Origin: a virus | Length of the DNA: 41,474 nucleotides | Virus record (IMG/VR): IMGVR_UViG_3300021085_000075 | Location: 1-41,474 of that record | Reading direction: 5' to 3' (one strand) | Shown here: piece by piece, positions 21,338 to 29,158 of the stretch | Numbering within the stretch: the first letter of the stretch is position 1 | Layout of the letters: each line of letters begins with the position of its first letter | Notes under the pieces: generated by a model | The model's database searches: none | Told to the model about the DNA's origin: nothing | The model's input: the letters and a program-made list of their open reading frames with translations, nothing else | Position numbers and translations under genes: made by a program

Positions 21338-22902
21338 TACTGCTCTTGTGATTGTTGTAATTGTTGCTCAGGCGATTGCTTTGCCAACTCAGGGGCAGCA
21401 CGTTCTGCCATTTTACCCATAGTGGCTTGCATCATCTGTTGTTGCTGAGCTTGTTCTGCTTGCTGCTGTTCAGCCTGCAATTCCTCAGGGCTCTTAATCA
21501 AACCACCTGTGTCGATACCCAAAGAGGCACCTAGGCGATCAATATAATCATCAACATTCATGTACTTTTGGATGATTTCAGGACCTAGCGGCTGAAGATA
21601 GTTCAACAACTGAGCTAGTCTGTTTAAATCCTGACCACGTCCAAGCGCTTCAATACCTGTTACAATCTGTGGCTTAATGCTGTCCTTAGGCATCTTAGGC
21701 ATTTTGCCTTGAGACGATAGACGATTAAGCAACAGCTTAACTAATGGTAACTGAAACTCTTGGCTCAAGATGGAATAGACACCACCAAGGGCGCTTTCTA
21801 ATTCTTGGGCCATAAAGCGCACTTCTTCAGCAGTTACCCGTTCCGCGTTACGTTGGACGCTGGAGTTAAGTAAGAATGCAAAGGAGAGACGTTCTGTGAT
21901 GATTTGGATTGTTTGAAGTGCGACGGCAAAGTCACTGCCTTTCTGCACTTGCAGAGTTGATACATCATTAGCACTACCTGTAACGATGGCACCATTAGGT
22001 GACTTAGCTAAAGTAGATGCTTTTGTAGTACCATTAGGGGCTACTAAAAATAGCACCTTCGCAGAAGCTGCGGAACCTTCGACAATAGCGCGTGTTAGTT
22101 GCTCTAAACTCCGAAGGTCACCTAAATACTCTTCTACAAAACCACGTCCATAATCTTCACCGTCAATACGGTTGAGACGTAGTGGGATAAATGGATTTTT
22201 GTCTAAAGGGTATGAACCTTCAGTACCGTTAATTGTTTCACCTTTGACCTCTTGGTGGATTTTCCAGCCTCGGTCAGTGCGTTTTACACAAGTAAATAAG
22301 TCAATATTCTTTGTTGTATCACTTTCGTCGCCTAGGATTTCTTGGGCTTCTTTAGGAAGCATCATAGGACTAACGGACTCTTTGGTAATGATTTCCATCA
22401 AATTACCCATGTAGTCACGTTTAACGACATAACGATCTAAACGATAAAACTTCACAGAGCCTTTCTTGGGCATGTAAAGCAGTCCGTTACCACCTACTAA
22501 GAGGTGCTTTAGGATTTCAAAGGTTGGAACACGTAATGCTAGGGCTTCAACTTCGCCCATTGCTGTACGCTCGATACGAGCTAAAGCCTCTTCTACTGCG
22601 CCACGTGCGTCTGGGCCTGCAACTTCAACAATATCGAAGTCGTCTATGGTAAGACGGAAGAAAGGGGCATTGGGAGGTAGCAGGGCCATTAAGAGTTTTG
22701 AGGCAAGGTTATTAACGCCCCGCGCCCCTACAGCTTGATAAGGTGTATCAAATTCTGTTGACTCACTGTGACCCTCAGGGGGTATCAAAGACGGGATAGT
22801 CAGTGTTGAAGCTTCCCTAGCCCGTCTAAGATAGCTTTCTCTAGATGTAGAAAGATGGGCATAGCGCTGGGCTACGCTTTGGTATTCTGAACTATGCACC
22901 AC
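21337..22902 (-). CDS. Portal / head-tail connector protein (T7 gp8-like)
   Basis: A 521-residue dodecamer-forming portal. Diagnostic stretches: RYAHLSTSRESYLRRAREAS, NLASKLLMALLPPNAPFFRL, and VEEYLGDLRSLEQL, with a Gln-rich C-terminus (QAEQQQAEQAQQQQMM). Length is close to gp8 (536). The start is GTG, with two GTG in a row at 22902 and 22899. AAGGAG lies four or seven bases upstream, so the second may be the real one. It is followed by the scaffold gene. Confidence 0.96.
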   Translation of the reverse strand: MVHSSEYQSVAQRYAHLSTSRESYLRRAREASTLTIPSLIPPEGHSESTEFDTPYQAVGARGVNNLASKLLMALLPPNAPFFRLTIDDFDIVEVAGPDARGAVEEALARIERTAMGEVEALALRVPTFEILKHLLVGGNGLLYMPKKGSVKFYRLDRYVVKRDYMGNLMEIITKESVSPMMLPKEAQEILGDESDTTKNIDLFTCVKRTDRGWKIHQEVKGETINGTEGSYPLDKNPFIPLRLNRIDGEDYGRGFVEEYLGDLRSLEQLTRAIVEGSAASAKVLFLVAPNGTTKASTLAKSPNGAIVTGSANDVSTLQVQKGSDFAVALQTIQIITERLSFAFLLNSSVQRNAERVTAEEVRFMAQELESALGGVYSILSQEFQLPLVKLLLNRLSSQGKMPKMPKDSIKPQIVTGIEALGRGQDLNRLAQLLNYLQPLGPEIIQKYMNVDDYIDRLGASLGIDTGGLIKSPEELQAEQQQAEQAQQQQMMQATMGKMAERAAPELAKQSPEQQLQQSQEQ

Positions 22903-22910
22903 TTAGCTCC

Positions 22911-23144
22911 TTATTTAGTTGGGATGGAGACTGACTTGTTAGTCAATCCGCTTGTTCCCACCTGTGCTTGGTTTTGACGACGACCAATCCGCAAACCACG
23001 TTTACCACGGGTTTTCTTACGGATCATATCGGCCTCAGATTGTGGATCAGCCAGTTGAAGTTTTGGGTCCAAATCACGAGCAGCAGCTTTCGACTGGGAC
23101 GCAGTTACCTTCATTTCTGGCATCTTAGGTGTAGACATGCACAT
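22911..23144 (-). CDS. Small basic protein before the portal gene
   Basis: A 77-residue (75 if the second ATG is used) basic protein: QSKAAARDLDPKLQLADPQSEADMIRKKTRGKRGLRIGR. Small proteins with a KKTRGKRGLRI-like segment are common just before the portal gene in marine T7-like phages. Position corresponds to T7 gp7/gp7.3, which are virion-associated. Function unknown. The ribosome site is weak (AAAGAG). Confidence 0.7.
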   Translation of the reverse strand: MCMSTPKMPEMKVTASQSKAAARDLDPKLQLADPQSEADMIRKKTRGKRGLRIGRRQNQAQVGTSGLTNKSVSIPTK

Positions 23145-23158
23145 ATTTGTGTTTCTCT

Positions 23159-23341
23159 TTATTTTAAAAGTAGGTTGATCTTATCTAATACCTGTTGCTG
23201 TCCTGCGAGTACGCCAAGTTGGTAAGGCGTGAGCTCTGTCCGCGGTAGCTTATCAGGGAAAAGGCTAATTAATTCTTGTCTAAGAACGTCAGCGTTGTTG
23301 AGTTTAAGACTATTAATTACTGTTGTTTCCATTGGGTTCAC
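23159..23341 (-). CDS. Hypothetical 60-residue protein at the late promoter
   Basis: Not recognised by fold. Helical sequence ELISLFPDKLPRTELTPYQLGVLAGQQQVLDKINLLLK, a pattern often seen in a small gene near the portal in T7-like phages. The start is either GTG at 23341 (AAAGGA eight bases before) or ATG at 23332. The predicted start of the late phage transcript is 23342, so messages from that promoter begin at the GTG codon itself and could only use the ATG with a 10-base leader. Translation may mainly come from read-through transcripts. Confidence 0.65.
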   Translation of the reverse strand: MNPMETTVINSLKLNNADVLRQELISLFPDKLPRTELTPYQLGVLAGQQQVLDKINLLLK

Positions 23342-23363
23342 CGATAGGGTCCTTTATTCGGAC
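23341..23363 (-). promoter_or_regulatory. Phage RNA polymerase promoter, late genes
   Basis: Minus strand core GAATAAAGGACCCTATCGG. It agrees with the promoter at 34297 (AATAAAGGACACTATAG) at nearly all positions. Predicted start 23342, just before the block of portal, scaffold, capsid and tail genes, the place of class III promoters in T7. Confidence 0.75.
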
Positions 23364-23374
23364 AGAGCGTTTAC

Positions 23375-25357
23375 TTAACGGATCGGACACGCACCAGTGG
23401 CGCATTCGTCGTCAGTTAACTCATCCAAAGAGTTTGCTGCATCGAGACTGACTTCAGAAATGTTGGACATGTAGGCGTCGTAAATTTCCTTAGTTACAAC
23501 CTCTTGTGGGAGGTAAGCGTATCCTAGGTCTTCTGCGCTTTTGGTGGGGTCATTACGGTAGATAAACGATACACCAACGTAGCTATCCCAGTTGGTCATA
23601 ATCCAATCAATAATGGCTGGGATTTCTGTCGGATCGTAACTAATCGTTACAGAGCAATTATGGTCCACATAGTTGTCCATCATCAGCTTGTAACGGTCTA
23701 GCTGTTCTACTGCTGTCTCAAGATTAACTTCTTTACCGTCAACAATTTCAAACTCAACGTCTTCGTAAGCTACAGGAAACGTAATTAAGACACTGTCTGG
23801 CTCGAAAGGTTTCTCAATAATTTTGTACCCACCTTTTTCCATGATAGGGACAATAGGGTCATGCTTAGAGAAAGTAATATTGTTAAAAAGGTACTTACCT
23901 AGCGGACGGTGGACGCCCTCTGTAGTCGACATGACCTTTGATAATGTCCCACTTGGCTTGACAGTGCTCACAAGCTTAGGACGCGGTAGGCCCAGATCAT
24001 CCGCCATAGAGTACGCACCACTTTGGGCAGCTTTTTGTAGTTCTCTGAGCATCGCAGGTAGGTGAAGCTTTTCGTAATGATCTAAGAACTTAACGATACC
24101 TGTGGCACCTACACCGCAGAGACGTAGGAACTCATTTAGCTCATGCCATGACCGCTGTAGAATACCATCATCAAGATTTACGCATGTTTGTCGGTAGTTT
24201 GCACGGGCTGCTAGATAGACAGCTTTCTTTAGGTCCTCAAACTTACCTAGGTACTTACCCCAATCGCACTCGACTAAATTACAGAAGGATTTATTTCCTA
24301 ATAATATCTCCGCGCAAGGATTTAAACCCTTGAAATGTGGTGCTTTTTTCAGTGCAGCCTCAGCGTTGATAAATCCTGGCTCGGAGCCCCCTGCCTGTAC
24401 CATACGGTCAAAGATATAAGACAATTCCCACTTGGTAGGTTGTTTATAAAACATGACTGAATTGTTGGACTGTTGACGGTGGGCGTTGTCATGCAGCCAA
24501 AAGTCTTTCTTTGCTGAAATAAACTCATCAATCTCTGGGCCATCTACAGGCATCAGAGCAATTTCCGCAGATCGGCGTGAGGATAGTGTAGTACCCATGT
24601 GGTTAAGCAGGTCTAGAATATCCATACGAGTTAGAAGTTGACCCGCACGATTATTCATAATCTCGCATATACGGCTCAAGGCAATATGCAGCGTGTCATC
24701 ACCAGATGAAATCCAACCGTAGCCTTTTAGACGTGTTCCGGCTGGGCGTATTTCACGGTAGTCTAAGATGAGACGATCTACAGGGTCTTTAAGCGCTAAG
24801 ATTTTACCCAAGGCCTTTGCCCAAGCTTTCGCACTATCCCCAATCGAAATACGGTAGATGCGGTAGCCTTCTTCAGTGACTTTTAGTTCTGTTTCATTAT
24901 CCTCATCACCTTTATCGGTGCGAGTTGAACGCCATGTTTCAATTTTAGTCTTACGGGCGAAACCATTCAATGTACCCACTACAGGTTCAAAGCCTACACC
25001 ACAGCCCTGAAGCAACAACCAGAACGCATCAACTACGTCATGGACTGTCTCGATACGTCCGAAGCTACAGTTGAACTGCGATGCTTCGTGTTTCTTAGCT
25101 ACGTCTGTACCACCAAGCCACAATGTGCGGCCTGAAGTTGTAGCTTTACGCTCAAGCATCAAGTCGCGGAACTCTTCAAGCTCACCAGTCTCGCCTTGGT
25201 TAAGGGCCTCACCTTTGGCACGTTCCCAGAGCCATTGCTGGTGGTTGATTACGCGGTCTACCGTTTCCGGCCATGTTTCAAATACTGTGCCCTCATCATT
25301 TAGAGGACGGTTATAGGTGCGGCGAGTTACCACCTGTGATCGTACATCATTAGTCAT
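23375..25357 (-). CDS. Adenosylcobalamin-dependent (class II) ribonucleotide reductase
   Basis: Reduces ribonucleoside triphosphates to deoxynucleotides for phage DNA synthesis. The 660-residue monomeric type (RTPR-like) lacks the usual ATP-cone. Seen: CGVGFEPVVG near 115, LNPCAEILLGNKSFCN (active-site Cys loop), VKPSGTLSKVMSTTEGVHRP, and the C-terminal redox pair CATGAC (Cys652 and Cys657). It needs coenzyme B12 from the host. The ATG overlaps the MazG stop (ATGA). Glutaredoxin and ThyX are close by, making one dNTP block. Confidence 0.95.
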   Translation of the reverse strand: MTNDVRSQVVTRRTYNRPLNDEGTVFETWPETVDRVINHQQWLWERAKGEALNQGETGELEEFRDLMLERKATTSGRTLWLGGTDVAKKHEASQFNCSFGRIETVHDVVDAFWLLLQGCGVGFEPVVGTLNGFARKTKIETWRSTRTDKGDEDNETELKVTEEGYRIYRISIGDSAKAWAKALGKILALKDPVDRLILDYREIRPAGTRLKGYGWISSGDDTLHIALSRICEIMNNRAGQLLTRMDILDLLNHMGTTLSSRRSAEIALMPVDGPEIDEFISAKKDFWLHDNAHRQQSNNSVMFYKQPTKWELSYIFDRMVQAGGSEPGFINAEAALKKAPHFKGLNPCAEILLGNKSFCNLVECDWGKYLGKFEDLKKAVYLAARANYRQTCVNLDDGILQRSWHELNEFLRLCGVGATGIVKFLDHYEKLHLPAMLRELQKAAQSGAYSMADDLGLPRPKLVSTVKPSGTLSKVMSTTEGVHRPLGKYLFNNITFSKHDPIVPIMEKGGYKIIEKPFEPDSVLITFPVAYEDVEFEIVDGKEVNLETAVEQLDRYKLMMDNYVDHNCSVTISYDPTEIPAIIDWIMTNWDSYVGVSFIYRNDPTKSAEDLGYAYLPQEVVTKEIYDAYMSNISEVSLDAANSLDELTDDECATGACPIR

Positions 25358-25674
25358 CGGTTATCTCCATCACCTTTAATTGTCCCACGTGCGTGACGGG
25401 AAGCTAATTTCTTGATATTTTCATCTGCTATTTCTTGCAGCGGAGTTTCGAGCAGACGAGCGAACTCAGAGACGAACCAAAGTACGTCCCCTAGCTCAGC
25501 TATTAGGTCTTCTTTAGGAAGCTCTGCTTGGTCCTTACGCCAGTATTTGGCCATCTTGCCTGTAAGCTCACCAGCCTCCGCGGCTAGTCCTGATGTTAAG
25601 TATTCTAGGGCTTTGTCTTCAGGGTAAATTGCAGTCTTTGCTGCATTCTCTTGGTAGTTATTTAGTGTTCTCAT
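25354..25674 (-). CDS. MazG-like nucleotide pyrophosphohydrolase
   Basis: A 106-residue all-alpha NTP pyrophosphatase. The Mg-binding pattern is complete: GLAAEAGELTGKMAKYW followed by LIAELGDVLWFVSE (E-x2-E...E-x2-D). It hydrolyses non-standard dNTPs or, as proposed for phages, (p)ppGpp. AAGG lies seven bases before ATG. Start and stop overlap both neighbours by TAATG and ATGA, so it is tightly coupled to the reductase. Confidence 0.9.
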   Translation of the reverse strand: MRTLNNYQENAAKTAIYPEDKALEYLTSGLAAEAGELTGKMAKYWRKDQAELPKEDLIAELGDVLWFVSEFARLLETPLQEIADENIKKLASRHARGTIKGDGDNR

Positions 25675-25895
25675 TATTGTACCTTGTACGTCCCCGCTGG
25701 CAGGTCCTGTGCCGCGATTAGACTTTGAAATTGTTGGGGGGAGATGACGATAAGATGATATTCTTCTTCGTCTTCAACATACTGCCTCAGGACCACACTG
25801 GTGCCGTCTTGGATTAAAAGGATGTCGTCGTATTCGCCTTGTTCGTCTAAAACCGTTACCGCTGTGCAGTCGTCATGGAACTCAACCGTCAGCAA
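25674..25895 (-). CDS. Hypothetical acidic 73-residue protein
   Basis: Not recognised. A short beta-rich acidic protein (VEFHDDCTAVTVLDEQGEYDD, then VEDEEEYHLIVISPQQFQSLIAAQDLPAG). There is no ATG in frame, so the start must be a TTG at 25895, inside the 3' end of the thyX-like gene with a 14-base overlap. Its stop overlaps the MazG start. It is likely expressed by coupling within the dNTP operon. Confidence 0.6.
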   Translation of the reverse strand: MLTVEFHDDCTAVTVLDEQGEYDDILLIQDGTSVVLRQYVEDEEEYHLIVISPQQFQSLIAAQDLPAGTYKVQ

Positions 25896-26547
25896 GTAAG
25901 GCCGCCCATGCTACAGGGAATAACCCAGACATCTTTGCACTGATCTGATCTGCGACTAGACGGCTTTCGAGTTGAGTATCGGCGGCACATCTAAGGCGAC
26001 ACATGTCTGCAAAAGCATCTAAAGAACCGCTCCAGTACCACTCTGTGATGGTGGACTGTGGTAGAACCATACGGGCTTGCTCAGGGGCTACACCAGATTG
26101 AAGCAAAGCCTCATAAGCACAAAGGGCTTCATAAGGACTGTCTGACACAATCAATCTGTCTAGTGTGCCTAGTTGAACTGAACCTTCACTACCTTGCTTC
26201 TTATCGGCACTGCGTCCGCGCCATACATCAGGAACATAGAACTCAGGCACTTCATCTACGTAACGACGGCTGATCTCATTCCACCGCAGGAACTTATGCT
26301 TCACTAACTGACGTGCCACAAAGATAGGCGCCTTGACGTGGAAGCTGGCAAAGGCATGGCCGAAGGGGCTGATATGTTTATGCTTGGCTAGGTATTTTAT
26401 TAACTTAGTGTCTGCCTTGCTCATGGCATACTTACCTTTGACAAGGTCTGTACACTCAAGTTTAGATTTTTTACCGAACGAAACACGGGCCGCGTTAACT
26501 ACTGAAAGGTCATCACCGCAGTGAGTAATGTAAGTTGCTACGATCAA
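25882..26547 (-). CDS. thyX: Flavin-dependent thymidylate synthase (ThyX)
   Basis: Makes dTMP from dUMP using FAD, NADPH and methylene-tetrahydrofolate. In the 221-residue protein the ThyX signature appears as KHKFLRWNEISRRY at 83-96, a diverged form of RHRxxSxNExSxR: the two His/Arg positions are Lys-His-Lys and the first Ser is replaced by Arg-Trp, which is worth noting. Downstream SGSLDAFADMCRLRCAADTQLESR fits the family. The start is TTG at 26547, with GGAG nine bases upstream and overlapping the glutaredoxin TGA (TTGA). Confidence 0.92.
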   Translation of the reverse strand: MIVATYITHCGDDLSVVNAARVSFGKKSKLECTDLVKGKYAMSKADTKLIKYLAKHKHISPFGHAFASFHVKAPIFVARQLVKHKFLRWNEISRRYVDEVPEFYVPDVWRGRSADKKQGSEGSVQLGTLDRLIVSDSPYEALCAYEALLQSGVAPEQARMVLPQSTITEWYWSGSLDAFADMCRLRCAADTQLESRLVADQISAKMSGLFPVAWAALLADG

Positions 26548-26825
26548 TTAAAATGCTCCAAATCAGAATAGCCCCCGATATGGAGGCCTGTTGTTGTGAA
26601 TATTTGAGGGACGGTGGTGAGGTCTGACTTCTTAATCAAAGCCTTCAGCCAAGCGTGACATCCTAGGTCATAGTAAGTGTAAGGGATGTTACGCTTATCG
26701 CAGAACTGTTTGGCTCTTGTGCAGTGCACACAGTTACCAGCACCAATGATGATGTAGGAAGTTGGACTAGTGGCTTCGAGTGATGCCACAAAGTCGTACC
26801 CATCTTTGCTATTTATATTACCCAT
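26544..26825 (-). CDS. Glutaredoxin
   Basis: A 93-residue thioredoxin-fold protein with active site CVHC at 32-35, the cis-Pro motif TVPQIF and GGYSDL. It is the likely electron donor for the phage ribonucleotide reductase. The ATG overlaps the stop of the DUF3310 gene and its own stop overlaps the ThyX start, giving a coupled series. Confidence 0.93.
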   Translation of the reverse strand: MGNINSKDGYDFVASLEATSPTSYIIIGAGNCVHCTRAKQFCDKRNIPYTYYDLGCHAWLKALIKKSDLTTVPQIFTTTGLHIGGYSDLEHFN

Positions 26826-27048
26826 CTTGGCGTAACTCCGAGATCAAACGATCAAGATACCAAGAGGCTTTTTCTAGGTCCTGAACTGGACGGCCTTTGT
26901 AGCGGTAACGATGCACATACTTTTTAACAGCACCTTCGAGGTAACCAAGGAACATGGTCACTTCCATGCTGTCTTTCATGTACTCAATGCACTCAATGCT
27001 ACCGTTTGTATAATGTTGGGGTTTGTTGACTGTGTCTTGGGTGTCCAA
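26818..27048 (-). CDS. DUF3310 protein
   Basis: A 76-residue protein with the DUF3310 pattern: NKPQHYTNGSIECIEYM, then FLGYLEGAVKKYVHRYRYKG and LEKASWYLDRLISEL. Such proteins are widespread in phages next to nucleotide or replication genes. Function unknown. The start is TTG at 27048 (GAGG eight bases upstream), inside the end of the exonuclease gene with a 73-base overlap. Confidence 0.85.
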   Translation of the reverse strand: MDTQDTVNKPQHYTNGSIECIEYMKDSMEVTMFLGYLEGAVKKYVHRYRYKGRPVQDLEKASWYLDRLISELRQDG

Positions 27049-27752
27049 AGCTTTACCTCGTTTGTTGATATGTCAAATTCATTAGGACGTAGAATACGTG
27101 CCAACCGTGCTTGTGTGATTGCGTCTTCAACTGTGAGACCTTGCTTTAGGAATGCAGCCTCTACAGCCGCCCAAGGGTCTTCACAGTCTAAAGCCTTCTT
27201 GGCTTTTACAGGCCCATAGGTAGGACAACCTTTGTAGTTATCTGTCGTATCGCCTGTGAGGGTTTGCATTAGGAAGTTGTGATCGGCCTCTTGTTCAGTG
27301 ACCTCATAGAACCCTTTGTCAGCACTCCAGTGAGCACCTTTAATTGTCAGAAGGTCCTTATCTTTAGACACAATAACTGAGCCATCGTTTACACTGTAAA
27401 CTCCGATAGCGTCGTCGGCCTCGATGCCTTCGTGTAAGACAGCGTCATAGTTTTCCATGAGGTACTTACGAAGCCATTTAATAAGCATCGGCTTACGCTT
27501 GGTAGCCCTGTTTGCTTTGTAGTCTTCATGCAAAAACTTACGGTAGTTAGCACCACCTGTGAGAAAGATCGTGTAATCTTTGATACCTGACTTATCCAAG
27601 ATGAAGCCTAGCTTATCTTTAAAGATGCCTAGGGCTTCGTCTTCACGGGCATGTATTGTCCAAAGACCATCGCCCCAGTTTATTTCTTTCTCAGCGGCTA
27701 CGGCTGCTTCGTAAACAAGGATGTCACCGTCTAAAAGTATCTTCATCTTCAT
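26976..27752 (-). CDS. 5'-3' exonuclease (T7 gp6-like)
   Basis: A FEN/PIN-like exonuclease, in T7 needed for primer removal and host DNA breakdown. Acidic metal ligands are visible: LLDGDILVYEAA at the start, GIEADDAIGVYS and SKDKDLLTI, and a later GDTTDNYKGCP. About 258 residues. I choose ATG 27752 (GGAG nine bases upstream). ATG at 27758 or 27746 and a longer form from 27782 are alternatives. It overlaps the small membrane gene upstream and contains a family 1 palindrome (27387). Confidence 0.92.
   Translation of the reverse strand: MKMKILLDGDILVYEAAVAAEKEINWGDGLWTIHAREDEALGIFKDKLGFILDKSGIKDYTIFLTGGANYRKFLHEDYKANRATKRKPMLIKWLRKYLMENYDAVLHEGIEADDAIGVYSVNDGSVIVSKDKDLLTIKGAHWSADKGFYEVTEQEADHNFLMQTLTGDTTDNYKGCPTYGPVKAKKALDCEDPWAAVEAAFLKQGLTVEDAITQARLARILRPNEFDISTNEVKLWTPKTQSTNPNIIQTVALSALST
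27387..27401. promoter_or_regulatory. GTTTACACTGTAAAC palindrome (family 1), inside the exonuclease gene
   Basis: Perfect 7+1+7 inverted repeat, coding in the exonuclease frame. A copy inside a gene is unexpected unless the site is bound or is under selection there. Compare 20552, 34135, 36945, 39907, 40416 and 41436. Confidence 0.65.
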
Positions 27753-27909
27753 GGTCATCTTCTCCCTTTTTTCCCAATACAATCTTAATATCGGAGGTGA
27801 CTTCTTTGTAATCGAGCACCGCTTCCATGATGAACTTGAAGGCCAGCGCTATGCTGACGAATAGGAAGGCGCACACTGTTATGAGGTGAAGGACAAAGGT
27901 TATTTCCAT
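27724..27909 (-). CDS. Small membrane protein, 61 residues
   Basis: Hydrophobic N-terminus (ITFVLHLITVCAFLFVSIALAFKFIMEAVL, residues 3-32), then a charged tail (KKGEDDHEDEDTFRR). One membrane segment with a cytoplasmic tail is likely. ATG at 27909 overlaps the stop of the 52-residue gene. The AAGGA is directly against the ATG, which is too close, so the start is uncertain. It overlaps the exonuclease start by 29 bases. Function unknown. Confidence 0.5.
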   Translation of the reverse strand: MEITFVLHLITVCAFLFVSIALAFKFIMEAVLDYKEVTSDIKIVLGKKGEDDHEDEDTFRR

Positions 27910-28058
27910 TCCTTAAGTCCCTTCTTTGTAGCCTCAAGAATGTACCACCACGCGGCACCCTCCCCTAGCTTTGCTAGTCGGGTAACCTCTTTTAATGATG
28001 CTTCCATTTGAAGACATCTTTGGCATTCATGTTGTTTTTCAGTAGGTTTCTTAGCCAC
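27900..28058 (-). CDS. Hypothetical 52-residue protein
   Basis: A small basic protein, GTG start at 28058, directly after the PhoH stop (TAA-GTG), with AGAGGG seven bases upstream. It has a Cys pair CQRC near the N-terminus followed by LEGAAWWYILE-like helix. I do not recognise it. The good ribosome site and tight packing (10-base overlap with the next gene) argue it is real. Confidence 0.7.
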   Translation of the reverse strand: MAKKPTEKQHECQRCLQMEASLKEVTRLAKLGEGAAWWYILEATKKGLKEWK

Positions 28059-28763
28059 TTAAATACCCTCTCGATTAAACGATTTGATCCACATGGCGCA
28101 TATGTCTGAACGGACAATGTCATCCTCACCGAACTCAATGATGGGAATGGGCATGCCATACTTTTTTGACATGTGAATGATCTTGCTGAGACCACTGCTT
28201 TCTTTGAGGTCTGTCTGTGCCACATCACCGTTAATGATGACTGTGGTGTCCTCACCTATTCGAGTAAGGAACATTTTGATTTCACCTATGGTGGTGTTTT
28301 GAGCCTCATCCAGCACGACAAAAGCATTGTTAAAGGAACGTCCGCGCATAACTTCTAGCGGTACGATCTCAATCTCATTATTCTTTCGCGCTATATCATA
28401 AGCATTAGGACCCATGTGTAGCTTCAACACTTCCGTGAAGGGGGCTACCCAAGGCTCTAGCTTTTCTTCCATAGTACCCTTGAAGAACCCAAGAGATTTA
28501 CCTGCTGCCACATTCGGGCGTGTCAGGATGATTTTCTTAATCTCCTTACGGCGTAAGAGATCAGCAGCAACTGTAGCGGCAATGTAAGTCTTACCAGTAC
28601 CCGCACAGCCAACAGAGATTACCTGAGGGTTGAGATTAATTGCTCGAATGTACTCAGACTGTCGCTCTGTCTTGGGGTGTAACTCGATCCTTGAAAGCTT
28701 GCGTTGGACGTAAAACTTTTCTTTAGGCTCGGTTCGTGTTCGTGTTTTTTGTCTATGTTTCAT
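28059..28763 (-). CDS. PhoH-like ATPase
   Basis: A 234-residue P-loop protein. Walker A GCAGTGKT at 52-59, Walker B FVVLDEAQN near 140, and the family stretch RIGEDTTVIINGDVAQTD. PhoH proteins bind ATP and RNA, and many marine phages carry them. Role in infection unclear. ATG at 28763 overlaps the upstream nuclease stop (TAATG). A TTG seven codons earlier is less likely. Confidence 0.92.
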   Translation of the reverse strand: MKHRQKTRTRTEPKEKFYVQRKLSRIELHPKTERQSEYIRAINLNPQVISVGCAGTGKTYIAATVAADLLRRKEIKKIILTRPNVAAGKSLGFFKGTMEEKLEPWVAPFTEVLKLHMGPNAYDIARKNNEIEIVPLEVMRGRSFNNAFVVLDEAQNTTIGEIKMFLTRIGEDTTVIINGDVAQTDLKESSGLSKIIHMSKKYGMPIPIIEFGEDDIVRSDICAMWIKSFNREGI

Positions 28764-29158
28764 TAATCGCGGTGCTTTTTCCAAGAGAAAGATCGTGTCG
28801 CAACGTCAAAGTCCAACAACTGAACACCTAGCTTTTTCTGTAACGGAGAACGTACAGAGGCTATGTTGTAATCAGTGTTGGACCGGACTGTTTTGACATC
28901 AATTAGGATTGTTTCCCCCGCAGGGGTGATCGCTAATATATCTACCGGACCAGTACAGGTAGTGTTGCGAAACACCATGTAGCCTTTGTCGAGTAGATAC
29001 GTGATTGCGTAGTACTCAGAGATGTCTCCAAGCACGTTAGGGTCAGTGGGTGTCTGCCCAGTTTCCGCCTGTGTTGTATTCTCCATCGAGGGGGATTCTG
29101 AAGTCGTAATACTGTCCAGAAAGTTTAATTGCCTCGACGCAGAGTTGCCCAAGCTCAT
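28763..29158 (-). CDS. PD-(D/E)XK nuclease, nested in the end of the polymerase gene
   Basis: A 131-residue protein with a nuclease core: GDISEYYAITYLLDKGY, then TGPVDILAI, then ILIDVKTVR, giving the E48, D73, D87-x-K89 active-site set. It resembles small Holliday-junction resolvase-like or VSR-like nucleases of phages. ATG at 29158 has a strong ribosome site AGAGGAG (seven-base spacer), so the gene starts 116 bases before the polymerase stop. The first 40 residues are low in conserved features and share their DNA with the polymerase C-terminus. Confidence 0.82.
   Translation of the reverse strand: MSLGNSASRQLNFLDSITTSESPSMENTTQAETGQTPTDPNVLGDISEYYAITYLLDKGYMVFRNTTCTGPVDILAITPAGETILIDVKTVRSNTDYNIASVRSPLQKKLGVQLLDFDVATRSFSWKKHRD

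Noticed and set aside
27992-28255. An 87-codon minus-strand frame over the end of the PhoH gene
   Set aside because: Out of frame with PhoH, no ribosome site, and the 52-residue GTG gene explains the region better.
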